Counted from the stretch's first letter, positions 31,048 to 39,352 are shown. The stretch: 64,000 bases of DNA from Pseudonocardia sp. T1-2H (GCF_038039215.1 NZ_JBBPCL010000001.1:6448001-6512000); one strand, 5' to 3'. Translations and numbers: made by a program. Notes: generated by a model not told the origin, from the letters alone.

Positions 31048-31469
31048 GTGGGTGAAGGGACTGCGCGGTCGTCTACGGGCGCCAGAGCGGCCGACCCGGG
31101 CTCCATCCCTAGCACTTTCGCCTTCGCGTGGCGGAACTCCTCGTCGGAAATGGTGCTGCGGTCCCGGAGGTCGGCGAGTTCGTCCGCGGTGCTCGGTGTG
31201 GCGGCTCCAGCTGTCTCCCGGACGTGGAAGTCGCGCTTGTTCCGTCGTGCGTCTGCCCGGACGCGCTCGTTCATCGATCGCCCGCGCGCGATCAGGGAGA
31301 CGAGGGTACCGAGCCACGGCGCGACGATCAGGAACAGTGTCCAGAGCGCTTTGCCCCATCCCGACAGCTCGCGCCGGAAGAGGTCGCCCAGGATGGCGAT
31401 CAGCAACCAGGCCCAGGCGAAGAGGATCATGAACCAGAAGATGGGCACCACCACGTCCCACAAGTGCAT
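31044..31469 (-). CDS. SHOCT-domain membrane protein, copy A
   Basis: A 141-residue protein with an N-terminal two-helix membrane part like phospholipase D nuclease N-terminal domains (FWFMILFAWAWLLIAILGDL and ALWTLFLIVAPWLGTLVSLI, then ARGRSMNER). A linker is followed by a C-terminal SHOCT motif (LADLRDRSTISDEEFRHAKAKVLG). The ATG at 31469 has AAGGAG at 6 bases; a paralogue at 45.5 kb starts at the same residue. A TCGCCC-N5-GGGTGA operator-like site lies about 85 bases upstream. Its exact function is unknown; related genes are stress-linked. Confidence 0.85.
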   Translation of the reverse strand: MHLWDVVVPIFWFMILFAWAWLLIAILGDLFRRELSGWGKALWTLFLIVAPWLGTLVSLIARGRSMNERVRADARRNKRDFHVRETAGAATPSTADELADLRDRSTISDEEFRHAKAKVLGMEPGSAALAPVDDRAVPSPT

Positions 31470-31547
31470 GTCGAACTCCTTCATCCACGCACGGCGTGAC
31501 CGGTACAGCGGAGGCACCCGCTGAGCACGCAACCGTCGCTCGGACGC

Positions 31548-31578
31548 CGCTAGTCGGCATCACCCGCAGGGGGCGAGG
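31548..31578 (-). promoter_or_regulatory. Dyad site TCGCCC-N5-GGGTGA upstream of SHOCT copy A
   Basis: On the minus strand the dyad is followed by TGCCGACTAGCG. The corresponding site of the SHOCT paralogue (45418-45448) matches it in 27 of 31 bases. Confidence 0.6.
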
Positions 31579-32383
31579 TAGGGCGGTCGTCCCTGGCCGA
31601 CGAGGACCACTGGGGTGCCATCAGTCCTCGGGCTCCCCGCGTCGGGGCCGGGAAGCCGATCGCGTCCGCCGCATCACCACCGCCGGCGCCGCCCGGCACG
31701 CGCACCGATTCGGCTGACGCTCCTCGCGCGACGGTCGCGACCGCTACCCGCAGGTCACCCGCCTGGCCAGGCCGGAGGTGATCCGGCTACGTCCCCGCGC
31801 CCTCGCCCCACAACACAGACCGCCGCGGCGCTGTCCCCGGGTGATGCGCCCGCACGACAGCCAAGCCGTTGAGGACGTGATCGAGGTCGCCGTCCTGGTC
31901 CGGATCGACTTCGCCTCCGCGCTGGTCGCGCGAGTGGAACTCGCCGGGCCCGACGCGTGGTGCTGCACCGCCATCCGGCTCGGACAGAACCACATGCATC
32001 GAAGCAGCAGCTCGGCGCTTCGACGCACGCTCGCCGGTCTACCTCTGGACGAACAGGGCTCCGCACCCGATGGACGAGCCGCGTCGTGCGGATCGACGAG
32101 GACGAGCTTCCGACTCGCCAGCTGGATGACGGACAAGCTCAAGGCCTCTCGGGTCGAGCACCCGCAGCCGCGAACCGTCGAAGCAGCCATCGTCTGAGAG
32201 CTACATTCGCCGCTCAACGTCAACGGAGCTGGCTCGGGCAGTTGGTGGCGACGGCCCTGAGGTCGGTCGCATTCTTGCCCACAATCGAGTATTTCTCCGA
32301 CTGTGGTCACCTTTTGCAGGTGGTGACGACCCGCACGGTGCACCGGTACGGTCAACAGCCGGCACATCCACGTCTGATACATC
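31579..32383. other. Gap of about 800 bases without a supported gene
   Basis: Both strands carry open frames (for example on the + strand at 31778-32197) but none has a family I recognise, and starts lack ribosome-binding sites. The stretch around 32205-32330 is richer in A+T than its surroundings. Probably decayed sequence upstream of the GH63-like fragment. Confidence 0.4.
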
Positions 32384-32554
32384 GTTGACGGCGTGCGGGC
32401 GGGGATCGACTATGAACCCGCCGAATCGACCACTGCGATGTTCGGTGGCAACTCGAACTGGCGCGGCCCGCTGTGGTTCCCACTGAACTACATGGTGATC
32501 AGCGCGCTGGAGCGCTACGACCGCTTCTTCGGCGACGACCACACGGAGGAGTAG
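32384..32554 (+). pseudogene. GH63/MGH1-like glycosidase, C-terminal fragment
   Basis: The frame IDYEPAESTTAMFGGNSN followed by WRGPLWFPLNYMVISALERY is the conserved end region of GH63-like glycosidases. Only about 56 codons remain, followed by a stop; the catalytic part is missing. Confidence 0.6.
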
Positions 32555-32648
32555 CTGCTGTTCTCCGACGGCCTGGCCGTGATGCCGCTGGTGATCGTCG
32601 CCGTCGTGGTCGCGCAGGTCGTGGCTGCCCGGCTGGCGCCGCCGCCGG

Positions 32649-32668
32649 TCATCCCCGCGGGGTGATGC
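32649..32668 (+). promoter_or_regulatory. Dyad site TCATCC-N5-GGGTGA
   Basis: It lies 85 bases before the small gene at 32753 and its coupled DUF3040 gene. The right half continues as GGGTGATGCC, as at several other sites. Confidence 0.55.
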
Positions 32669-32752
32669 CTTTCCGGCACCGGTGCTGCGACGCTCGCCGG
32701 AAAGACCTCCCGGGTGGTGGGCAGCGGATCAGGCGATGCGAGGAGATGTGGG

Positions 32753-32851
32753 ATGAGCGACCTCTCCCTGGCCGGGCGCGCGCGGGCAACGTGGTCGCAG
32801 GCCGCGGCCCGGCGCGACGCCGGGTGCGCCGGGAGACTGGGTGCGCCGTGA
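32753..32851 (+). CDS. Small hypothetical protein (32 aa), coupled to the DUF3040 gene
   Basis: A short frame starting MSDLSLAGRARATW and ending in a TGA that overlaps the GTG of the next gene. GAGGAG is placed 7 bases before the ATG. It could be a leader peptide or a small protein; no family is recognised. Confidence 0.45.
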   Translation: MSDLSLAGRARATWSQAAARRDAGCAGRLGAP

Positions 32852-33162
32852 GGGACGACAGGTTGCCCGCACCGGAGCCCGCGCCGATGAGCCGGCGGGA
32901 GCGGCGCACCCTGCGCGCGATCGAGGTGGCCCTGACCGACGACGATCCCGATCTCGCCCTGCTGCTGCGCGCCGACCGCGGGTCCGGCCGCCGGGAGCAG
33001 TGGACGCGGATCGCCCGGAGGACGGTGGGCCTCGCGGTGGTCCTGTTCGTGGCCGGGCTGATCCTGGCCGTCCCCGTGCTGATGGCGGTCGGTGCGATGA
33101 TCCTGCTGGTCCTACCGCCGCTGGCCTGGGTGGTCGCGCACTTCCAGCCGCCGCCCGGGTGA
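32848..33162 (+). CDS. DUF3040 membrane protein
   Basis: A protein of 104 residues. The start region MSRRERRTLRAIEVALTDDD is the DUF3040 signature, followed by two membrane segments (VGLAVVLFVAGLILAVPVLM and GAMILLVLPPLAWVVAHF). The GTG at 32848 overlaps the previous stop; an ATG at 32887 would give the shorter, family-typical start. Function unknown. Confidence 0.75.
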   Translation: MRDDRLPAPEPAPMSRRERRTLRAIEVALTDDDPDLALLLRADRGSGRREQWTRIARRTVGLAVVLFVAGLILAVPVLMAVGAMILLVLPPLAWVVAHFQPPPG

Positions 33163-33167
33163 GCCCG

Positions 33168-33189
33168 TTCGCCCGTCGCGGGTGAGGCC
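33168..33189 (+). promoter_or_regulatory. Dyad site TCGCCC-N5-GGGTGA
   Basis: TCGCCC and GGGTGA are separated by five bases, just after the DUF3040 stop. The sequence that follows holds only a gene remnant. Confidence 0.5.
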
Positions 33190-33587
33190 GGGTGCGCGGT
33201 GCGGTTCTAGCGTCGCCCCGGTGACGACGTCGGCTGCCGATGATCCGAGCGTCCCCGCCGTCCGCCGGCGGAGGCGGCGAAGGCGGAGCGCAAGCAGGCC
33301 CGGCGCCGCACGCACACCGCCGCGCCGCCCGCCCCGGAGCCGGTGGCTCACAGCGTCCCCGGGCAGCAGGTCGGCGGTCCGGGGGCGGGGTGGCACCGCC
33401 CCCGGCGCCGCGCGGCTGACCCGCAGGTCGTGTCCCTGCGCGGCGTGAGTACCGAGGCGATGCTGCTGGCCTTGTCCGCCGTGATCCGGCCGACGGCGTG
33501 GCCGCGCTGTTCGCGAACGGCGGGTGATCACGGTGGTGTTCCTGGGTGTCGTGGGCGGATCGGCCGTGTCCGGCGTGGTCGGCCCGG
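33190..33587 (+). pseudogene. Decayed region, possibly a GAP-family transporter remnant
   Basis: No intact gene. A frame with the peptide AMLLALSAVIRPTAWP resembles the start of a GAP-family (LysE-like) permease, but it is soon lost. A separate remnant of the same kind (LPGLVYLAALNAIAG, near 47.19 kb) lies in front of the second DUF1269 copy, which makes this reading more credible. Confidence 0.3.
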
Positions 33588-33639
33588 GAGCTTCGTCGGT
33601 CTGGGGGCGTCGTCGGTCTGGGGGGCGGGGTGGTGGGTG

Positions 33640-33661
33640 CTCGCCCGTGAGGGGTGATGTC
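33640..33661 (+). promoter_or_regulatory. Dyad site TCGCCC-N5-GGGTGA
   Basis: It lies about 170 bases upstream of DUF1269 copy A and is repeated exactly at 47278-47299. Confidence 0.55.
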
Positions 33662-33829
33662 GCCCGGTGGCCGGGTCCGCAGAATGCGGGCGACCGGCCG
33701 GGCGGACGCGGCGTTCCCTGTGGGGGGCTGCACCGGGCCCGGGTCGCGACCGGGCAGATGTGGACGCCGTGCGGATGTGGATGTCGTGCGGGTGTGGATG
33801 TCGTGCGGGTGTGGATGAGGAGGCTGGGT

Positions 33830-34327
33830 ATGGGGACTTTGACGGTGTGGAAGTTCGATTCGGCGGGTGGGGCTGAGAGTGCTCTGCAGTTGTTGAAGCA
33901 GCTGCAGAAGGAGGAGTTGATCCGGATCGACGATGCGGCTTACGTTTTCTGGCCTGCGGATCGGAAGAAGCCGAAGACCCAGCAGCTTCACGATATGAGT
34001 GGTGCGGGTGCGTTGGGGGGGAGTTTCTGGGGTCTGTTGTTCGGGTTGATCTTTTTCGTGCCGTTGCTCGGGCTGGCGGTGGGGGCCGCGATGGGGGCGC
34101 TTTCCGGGTCGATGGCCGATGTGGGGATCGATGACGGGTTTATCAAGGAGGTGCGGGAGAAGGTGACGCCGGGGACGTCGGCGTTGTTTGTGATGTCGTC
34201 GAATGTGGTGCCGGACAAGGTCTTGGAGCGTTTCGGGACGACCGGGGCGTCGTTGATCTCGACGAATCTGTCGGGTGAGCAGGAGGCGAGGCTGCGTGAG
34301 GCGTTCTCCGAGGTCGAGCACGTCTGA
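33830..34327 (+). CDS. DUF1269 membrane protein, copy A
   Basis: A 165-residue protein starting MGTLTVWKFDSAGGAESALQ. A long hydrophobic Gly-zipper stretch (FWGLLFGLIFFVPLLGLAVG, GAAMGALSGSMADVGI) is in the middle and a charged C-terminus follows (VREKVTPGTSALFVMSS). DUF1269 proteins are membrane-associated and of unknown function. The ATG has GAGGAGG before it. The product is identical to that of the gene at 47433. Codons are unusual for this genome (many TTG, GTT, TTT, GGG). Confidence 0.88.
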   Translation: MGTLTVWKFDSAGGAESALQLLKQLQKEELIRIDDAAYVFWPADRKKPKTQQLHDMSGAGALGGSFWGLLFGLIFFVPLLGLAVGAAMGALSGSMADVGIDDGFIKEVREKVTPGTSALFVMSSNVVPDKVLERFGTTGASLISTNLSGEQEARLREAFSEVEHV

Positions 34328-34367
34328 CGGGGGTGGTGAGGGGTGGGTCCGGCCGGCCCCGCCCGTG

Positions 34368-34418
34368 TTCACCGGGCGCCGGGTGATCAGGGCGCCTTCA
34401 CCCGGCGCGGGGGATGCC
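34368..34418 (+). promoter_or_regulatory. Two dyad sites upstream of the Nudix gene
   Basis: TCACCG-N6-GGGTGA (from 34369) has one base more in the spacer. TCACCC-N5-GGGGGA (from 34398) continues as TGCC. The second lies 65 bases before the Nudix ATG. Confidence 0.5.
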
Positions 34419-34482
34419 GGGCCCGCTGCGGGAAGCCCACCGTGCTCCCGGGGCGCACCGGCCCCGCCGGAGGGGAGTGAGG

Positions 34483-35007
34483 ATGAGCGGGATCGAGGTC
34501 GGGAGCCATCACGGGCATCTCGTGCTGCACACGGTTCGCCAGGTGCACTTCCACGACGCCGCGGCCCCGGCCGCCACGATGGTCACTCCGTCGGTGTTCG
34601 TCGCCGCGCGGGACGAGCAGGGCGCGCTGCTGCTGGTCCGCCGCTGCGACAGCGGGACGTGGGAGCTCCCCGGTGGCCGGGTCGACGTCGGCGAGAGCGC
34701 GTGCGACGCCGGTGTCCGCGAGACCGCCGAGGAGGCGGGCGTGCAGGTGCACATCACCGGACTCGTGGGCCTGTTCACCGACCCCGGGCACGTCGTGGTG
34801 GCACCGGGGGGCGGCGCGACGAGACAACAGTTCGTGGTGTGCCTGCACGCCCGGGCGGCCGGGGGCCGGCCGTGGCCGGACGGACGGGAGACGAGTGCCG
34901 CCGCCTGGTTCGACCCGTCGGCCATCGATGCCCTGCCCATAGAGCCGGGGACGGCCCGCTGGATCCGGTACGCGCTCTCCGGCGCGTCCGAACCCCACCT
35001 GGACTAG
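34483..35007 (+). CDS. Nudix hydrolase
   Basis: A 174-residue pyrophosphohydrolase of nucleoside-diphosphate-linked compounds. The Nudix box GGRVDVGESACDAGVRETAE with EEAGV is complete, including the metal-binding glutamates. The GGAGGGGAGTGAGG tract precedes the ATG. The substrate cannot be read from sequence. A remnant of a second copy is present at 47958-48055 after the duplicated DUF1269 gene. Confidence 0.88.
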   Translation: MSGIEVGSHHGHLVLHTVRQVHFHDAAAPAATMVTPSVFVAARDEQGALLLVRRCDSGTWELPGGRVDVGESACDAGVRETAEEAGVQVHITGLVGLFTDPGHVVVAPGGGATRQQFVVCLHARAAGGRPWPDGRETSAAAWFDPSAIDALPIEPGTARWIRYALSGASEPHLD

Positions 35008-35060
35008 CGCGTACACCCCCGAGACACACCCGCGAGACACAACCCCGAGCAGGAGGGGTG

Positions 35061-36518
35061 ATGACCCGGACCACCACCGCCCGACGTCCGCCGGCGAGGC
35101 GAGCGGCCCGATCGCCCGCCGAGGCCCCTTACCTCACCCGTGCCGAACGGGTGGCCCGGGGCCGGGCGCTGCGGGCCGAGGTGCCGAGGGCCGCGCACGC
35201 CGAGTTCACCCCCGGCGCCGGCCGCGCCGACCCGCTCGAGCTGCTGGCGAGCCAGGACACCGCCCGGCTGCCGGAGCTGCTGCCGATCCGCTACGGCCGG
35301 ATGGCGGTCTCCCCGTTCACCTTCTACCGGGGCGCCGCCCTGCCGATGGCGAGCGACCTCGTCGACACCCCACGGACCGGTCTCCTGGTGCAGGCCTGCG
35401 GGGATGCCCACTGTGCGAACTTCGGGATGTTCGCCTCGCCGGAGCGGCGGCTGATGTTCGACGCCAACGACTTCGACGAGACGCTGCCGGGCCCGTGGGA
35501 ATGGGACGTCAAGCGGCTCGCGGCGAGCCTGGAGATCGCGGCGCGGGACAACGGCTACCCCGGCCGGGCCCGCCGGGAGATCGTGCTCGCCGCGGTCGCC
35601 GGCTACCGCACGGCGATGCGCGACTTCGCGGCCGACACCTCCCTGGACGTCTGGTACGCCGCCGCCGACATCGACTCCGTCCGCTCCCGCTTCAAGCACG
35701 TGATCCGCGGGTCCCGCGCCGAACGCTTCGCGAAGTCGATCGACAAGGCGAAGACCAAGGACAACCTCGGCACGCTCGCCCGCTTCGCCGGGGTGACCGA
35801 CGACGGGGCACGGATCGTCGCGGAACCGCCGCTGATCGTGCCGGTCTCCGAGCTGACGGAGTCCCGGTCGGACCCTGCCGCGGTGATGGACGGGCTGCGC
35901 GAGGTCCTCGCCGCCTACCGGACGAGCCTGGAACCGGAGCGGCGCGTGCTGCTGGACCGCTACCGGCTGGTCGACGTGGCCCGCAAGGTGGTCGGGGTCG
36001 GGAGCGTCGGCACTCGCTCCTGGATGCTCCTGATGCTGGGCGAGGACGTCACGGATCCGCTGTTCCTGCAGGCCAAGGAGGCCGGGCCCTCGGTGCTCGA
36101 GCGCTTCCTCGGCCCGAGCGAGTACCCGAACGCAGGGCAGCGGGTGGTGGTCGGGCAGCGGATGATGCAGGCGGTCAGCGACATCTTCCTGGGCTGGGTC
36201 CGCGTTCATGGGTTCGACGGACGCACCCGGGACTTCTACGTGCGCCAGCTGCGGGACTGGAAGGGCTCCGCGGACCTCGCCAGGATGGTGCCGAAGGCCA
36301 TGCGTGCCTACGGCGAGCTGTGCGGATGGACCCTCGCCCGGGCGCACGCCCGGACCGGGGACCGGCTCGCGATCGCGGCCTACCTGGGTTCGGGAACCGC
36401 GTTCGACGTCGCCGTCCGCGAGTTCGCCGTGGCCTATGCCGACCAGACCGAGCGCGACCACGCGGCACTGGTCGACGCGATCGCGGGCGGGCGGGTCACC
36501 GCCCGGGCGGACCTGTAG
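35061..36518 (+). CDS. DUF2252 protein
   Basis: A 485-residue protein with a kinase-like fold common in actinobacteria. Typical blocks are ELLPIRYGRMAVSPFTFYRG, CGDAHCANFGMFASPERR, FDANDFDETLPGPWEWDVKR, VGVGSVGTRSWMLLMLG and FYVRQLRDWKGS. The function is not known. AGGAGGGG precedes the ATG. It follows the Nudix gene by 53 bases. A broken copy exists at 63.2 kb. Confidence 0.9.
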   Translation: MTRTTTARRPPARRAARSPAEAPYLTRAERVARGRALRAEVPRAAHAEFTPGAGRADPLELLASQDTARLPELLPIRYGRMAVSPFTFYRGAALPMASDLVDTPRTGLLVQACGDAHCANFGMFASPERRLMFDANDFDETLPGPWEWDVKRLAASLEIAARDNGYPGRARREIVLAAVAGYRTAMRDFAADTSLDVWYAAADIDSVRSRFKHVIRGSRAERFAKSIDKAKTKDNLGTLARFAGVTDDGARIVAEPPLIVPVSELTESRSDPAAVMDGLREVLAAYRTSLEPERRVLLDRYRLVDVARKVVGVGSVGTRSWMLLMLGEDVTDPLFLQAKEAGPSVLERFLGPSEYPNAGQRVVVGQRMMQAVSDIFLGWVRVHGFDGRTRDFYVRQLRDWKGSADLARMVPKAMRAYGELCGWTLARAHARTGDRLAIAAYLGSGTAFDVAVREFAVAYADQTERDHAALVDAIAGGRVTARADL

Positions 36519-36593
36519 TCCGGTCGCGTCGTCTGATCACGGACGCGGGAAGCACACGAGCCGGACGCGGCGTCTCCCGCAGCGGGAGTTGTC

Positions 36594-36902
36594 ATGTCGG
36601 CCGTCGACGATCTGACGGAGCCGCTCGAACGCGCGGGCGCGGCCGAACGCGTGGCACTCGCGTCGAAGTGGAAGGAACGCGCCGACGGCGAAGCCCTGCC
36701 GGATCCTGGCAAGGCCGGATCCGTGTCATCCCGGGCGGGTGATGCTGGTGTGTTCTGGGCCGGGCAGGCTTTTGTTCACCGGCGCTGGGTGCGTCGTCGT
36801 TGGTCGACGGGGGTTGGGGATGGACAGCCGTCGTACGGATTGGTCTTTCACAGGATCTCGATCGGGGTGTGGTGCTCGCCGGGGCTGTGTCGGTCGGGAT
36901 GA
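36594..36902 (+). CDS. Hypothetical ORF cut by a duplication boundary
   Basis: The first 43 codons (start MSAVDDLTEPLERAGAAERV) look like a real polar N-terminus with GGGAG before the ATG. From about 36722 the frame enters the duplicated block and becomes Arg/Trp-rich noise. Probably the 5' part of a gene truncated by the insertion of block 2. Confidence 0.35.
   Translation: MSAVDDLTEPLERAGAAERVALASKWKERADGEALPDPGKAGSVSSRAGDAGVFWAGQAFVHRRWVRRRWSTGVGDGQPSYGLVFHRISIGVWCSPGLCRSG
36726..36745 (+). promoter_or_regulatory. Dyad site TCATCC-N5-GGGTGA
   Basis: TCATCCCGGGCGGGTGATGC, 77 bases before the ATG-equivalent of the small membrane protein; repeated exactly at 48374-48393. Confidence 0.6.
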
Positions 36903-37111
36903 GTGGTCTTTTGGGCTTGGTCGGGTTTTCGGTGGGTAGCGCTGCTTTGGTCGGGGCGGGGTGGCGTTGGTATCGCCGGGTGGATTTGGCGCCGCGGGAG
37001 CTTGCGGGGTTGAGGTGGGAGCAGGTCGGGGCGGCTGTCGGGGCGGGTGTGGGGGCGTGGCAGCGGGCGGAGGAGAAGGGCTGTACCCCTCGGCGGGAGC
37101 GGACGCTCTGA
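36822..37111 (+). pseudogene. Small membrane protein, copy A, frameshifted
   Basis: Homologous to the intact gene at 48465. After the shared start (MDSRRTDWS) one extra base (TTTCACAGG against TTTGCAGG) shifts the frame. The remaining codons (QDLDRGVVLAGAVSVGMSGL, then WYRRVDLAPRELAGLRWEQV) are intact in the other frame. It could be expressed from a TTG at 36800. One membrane helix; function unknown. Confidence 0.6.
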
Positions 37112-37172
37112 GCGCGGGACGGGTCGTGGGGGTGGTCGGCCCCGGGGGAGGTTCCAGGGAGAGGAAGTGCTC

Positions 37173-37457
37173 ATGGTCGGGCAGGGTTCCGGTGGTACCA
37201 CCAGTGCTCCGGAGGGGCGGGGGCTGCGGCTCGGTGGTGGAGCGATCGCGGCGCTGATCGGGGTGGGGTTGCTTGTGGTGTTCATGTTTCAGAACACCGA
37301 GCGGATCACGTTGGATTTCCTGTTCTGGAGTTTCACGTGGCCGTTGTGGTTGTTCACGCTGGTGACGGCGTTGATCGGGGCGATGGTCTGGTTCGGGGTC
37401 GGTGTCGTTCGCCGTCACTGGCGCCGTACGGCGCGCCGGGCGGACCGCCGGGACTGA
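37173..37457 (+). CDS. LapA-domain (DUF1049) membrane protein, copy A
   Basis: A 94-residue protein. After a Gly/Thr-rich N-terminus come two membrane helices (GGAIAALIGVGLLVVFMFQN and WPLWLFTLVTALIGAMVWFG) with the LapA-type NTERITLDFLFWSF between them, and a basic tail. AGGGAGAGGAAG precedes the ATG. The copy at 48818 differs in only a few residues. The family is linked to lipopolysaccharide assembly in proteobacteria; its role in actinobacteria is unknown. Confidence 0.85.
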   Translation: MVGQGSGGTTSAPEGRGLRLGGGAIAALIGVGLLVVFMFQNTERITLDFLFWSFTWPLWLFTLVTALIGAMVWFGVGVVRRHWRRTARRADRRD

Positions 37458-37632
37458 CGCGGACCGGGGTCGCGTCCGCTCATTCCGTGGCGGGCGCGGC
37501 CCGGTCGCGCATGTGCCGGCGCGCCGACGTCGACGACAGGTCCGATGGTCGATCCCGACGGGTCGCCGGTCCTCATCCGAATCGGATGAACGGGACCGCG
37601 CCGTAGCCCTCGACGACCGTCGGTCGTCTCCT

Positions 37633-37655
37633 TTCACTCGCCGCGGGCGAGTCGG
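37633..37655 (+). promoter_or_regulatory. Dyad site TCACTC-N5-GGGCGA
   Basis: A weaker match, 77 bases before the amphi-Trp gene. A further conserved stretch just upstream, CATCCGAATCGGATGA (37578-37593), is repeated near 49936. Confidence 0.45.
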
Positions 37656-37731
37656 CCGGGCGGGGAGGCGGCCACGATGGCCGATGGACGCGGACACCCA
37701 GAACGTCGGAACCCGAGGAACGGAGCCGCTC

Positions 37732-38049
37732 ATGTCGGACGTCGAGATCAAGCGAACCGAGTCACTCTCCCGCGAAGAGGCAGCGGAACGGTTGTCCGCA
37801 CTCGCCGCCGCGCTCTCCGAAGGCGGTCACGTCGAGGTCAGGCTGGGGGCCAGCACCGTGAAACTCCACGTTCCCGACCACGTGCAGTGCGAGGTCGAGG
37901 TGGAGGTCGACGGTGACGATGTCGAGCTCGAGGTGGAGCTCACCTGGTCGACCGCTCCGGTGTCGCAACCAGCCTCGGTGCCCCCACCGCAGTCCGCTCC
38001 GCGGCAGGCTGGTCGCACCCGGTCTGCAAAGCGTGACGCCGGGAACTGA
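37732..38049 (+). CDS. Amphi-Trp domain protein
   Basis: A 105-residue protein. The start IKRTESLSREEAAERLSALA and the acidic strands VEVEVDGDDVELEVELTW match the amphi-Trp domain, named for its amphipathic strands with a conserved Trp. A Pro/Ser/Gln-rich tail follows. Function unknown; frequent in stress-gene islands of actinobacteria and archaea. Confidence 0.75.
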   Translation: MSDVEIKRTESLSREEAAERLSALAAALSEGGHVEVRLGASTVKLHVPDHVQCEVEVEVDGDDVELEVELTWSTAPVSQPASVPPPQSAPRQAGRTRSAKRDAGN

Positions 38050-38079
38050 CCTCGATCCGGTCCGGGCGGGGCACTCCGG

Positions 38080-38101
38080 GTCATCCGGTGCGGGCGAGGA
38101 C
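38080..38101 (+). promoter_or_regulatory. Dyad site TCATCC-N5-GGGCGA
   Basis: 70 bases before the 66-residue gene at 38171. The paralogue at 50135 has TCATCC-N5-GGGTGA at the same distance. Confidence 0.55.
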
Positions 38102-38170
38102 GAACCGAGTCGCGGGGCGGAGCCTGGAGTCCTGGTGTCGACGGGCCGGGTTGTAGGGAGGCGAGCGGCG

Positions 38171-38371
38171 ATGGCGCGGTACGAGGTGTGTGTGCGCGGA
38201 CGGTTGTCCGAGCGTGCGCGAGGCGCGTTCTGCTCGATGGAGGTGAAGGCGGTGCCATCGCAGACGCTCCTGTTCGGCGTGCTTCCCGCTCAATCCGACC
38301 TGCACGAGCTGCTGGCGCTGTGCAGCGACATGGGCCTGGAGGTGCTCTCCCTGCAGCGGCTACCGGGCTGA
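38171..38371 (+). CDS. Small conserved protein (66 aa), copy A
   Basis: Starts MARYEVCVRGRLSERARGAF and ends GLEVLSLQRLPG. It is 80-90% like the gene at 50135 and related to the 70-residue protein at 39353, so three paralogues occur within 12 kb. The predicted pattern is beta-alpha-beta, like small ligand-binding or regulatory domains. I do not recognise a named family. GGGAGGCGAG precedes the ATG. Confidence 0.7.
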   Translation: MARYEVCVRGRLSERARGAFCSMEVKAVPSQTLLFGVLPAQSDLHELLALCSDMGLEVLSLQRLPG

Positions 38372-38493
38372 CCGCGACGACAGGGCGGTCACCCTCTCCG
38401 GATGAGGTGACGGCGCCGGCCGCGGATGACACTGGCCGCCGCGTCGTCCCCAAGGATTCGTGAGCGGCGCTCGGAACCACGAGAGGGAGAGTC

Positions 38494-39039
38494 ATGGCCA
38501 TCGGACCCGTCCAGCTGATCGTTCTAGGATTTCCCGAGCCCGATTTCCACGGTCAGATCGCCGCGGAGCTGGAGCGCCTGCGGGAGAGTGACGCGGTCCG
38601 GGTGATCGACGCCCTCGCGGTGCACAAGACCACCGACGGCGAGGTCGAGGTGGCGCACCTGAGCAACCTGTCCGACGACGAGGCGACCGAGCTCGGCAGC
38701 GTGGTGGGGGCTCTGGTCGGGTTGGGGATCGAGGGCGAGGAAGGGCTCGAGGCGGGTGCGGAAGCCGGTGCGCGGGCCGCCGCGGACGGCATTCACGCGT
38801 TCTCCGACGAGGACGCGTGGGACGTGATCGAGGAGATCCCGGACGGATCGGCCGCGGCGCTCGTGCTGCTCGAACACCACTGGGCGGTGCCGCTCCGCGA
38901 CGCCGTCGCCGCCGCCGGCGGGTTCCGCATCGCCGACGGTTTCATCAGCCCGCTGGACCTGATCGGGATCGGCATGCTGAGCGCGGAGGAAGCGCGCGAG
39001 CTGCACGCCATGGAGACCGCCACGGTCGGCGCCGGCTGA
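38494..39039 (+). CDS. DUF6325 family protein
   Basis: A 181-residue protein starting MAIGPVQLIVLGFPEPDFHG with VIDALAVHKTTDGEVEVAHL and a Gly-rich helix (VVGALVGLGIEGEEG). The end has DGFISPLDLIGIGMLSAEEA. The family resembles DUF1269 in pattern and is of unknown function. GAGAGGGAG precedes the ATG. Fragments of further copies are found at 45.2-45.4 kb (minus strand) and 50.34 kb. Confidence 0.8.
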   Translation: MAIGPVQLIVLGFPEPDFHGQIAAELERLRESDAVRVIDALAVHKTTDGEVEVAHLSNLSDDEATELGSVVGALVGLGIEGEEGLEAGAEAGARAAADGIHAFSDEDAWDVIEEIPDGSAAALVLLEHHWAVPLRDAVAAAGGFRIADGFISPLDLIGIGMLSAEEARELHAMETATVGAG

Positions 39040-39085
39040 GGGGTCGTGCCCCGACGACACCGGAGCAGCGGAGAGGAGGTGGATC

Positions 39086-39160
39086 ATGTTCGGATCCCGC
39101 AGGGTCGCGCGGCGCACCGCTCGACGGACCGCGCGGCGCGTCAGCCGCCGCCGCGACTGA
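39086..39160 (+). CDS. Arg-rich micropeptide (24 aa)
   Basis: After the strong site GAGAGGAGGTGG an ATG opens a frame of 24 codons made almost only of Arg, Ala, Thr and Val (RRVARRTARRTARRV), followed by a stop. The same Arg-rich run, with silent differences at most positions, is kept in an inverted copy at 45117-45205, also behind a DUF6325 end. Highly basic, so nucleic acid or membrane binding is possible; nothing is known. Confidence 0.5.
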   Translation: MFGSRRVARRTARRTARRVSRRRD

Positions 39161-39194
39161 TCACCTGACCGCGTCAGGCCGTGAGCCGACGCAC

Positions 39195-39232
39195 CACGAG
39201 GCCTCCCTCACTCGCGTGGCGGAGGCCTCGTG
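39195..39232 (+). terminator. Terminator after the DUF6325/micropeptide unit
   Basis: A perfect 12-bp stem CACGAGGCCTCC / GGAGGCCTCGTG with a 14-base loop. A related hairpin lies at 45058-45093. Confidence 0.75.
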
Positions 39233-39352
39233 CTGTGTGCGGCCACTCACCCAGCCCGGCGATGGCTCTTCCGGCGGACGGGAGCAGGGAATTTCGGCGG
39301 AAGGGCCCCCGAAGGCACCGGCACCGCAGCCTCCGAGACGAGATGAGGCTTG

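Larger units (their letters stand above)
33588..34352 (+). repeat. Segmental duplication block 1, copy A
   Basis: From the repeated GGTCTGGGGGCG stretch to just after the DUF1269 gene this block matches 47222-47957 with few differences, mostly silent ones inside the gene. The + strand is rich in G and T and poor in C compared with neighbouring genes. Confidence 0.85.
36724..37530 (+). repeat. Segmental duplication block 2, copy A
   Basis: Starts at CGTGTCATCCCGG and matches 48371-49167: a dyad site, a small membrane protein gene and a LapA-like gene. G/T-rich on the + strand like block 1. Confidence 0.8.

Noticed and set aside
37327..37340. TTTCACGTGG in both lapA copies as parS
   Set aside because: Only the left half matches (right half GGCCG); it is part of the duplicated coding sequence.
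37572..37600. GGTCC...GGGACC around the second palindrome as a DosR box
   Set aside because: The half-sites fit loosely, but the core CATCCGAATCGGATGA and the spacing do not match the DosR consensus.
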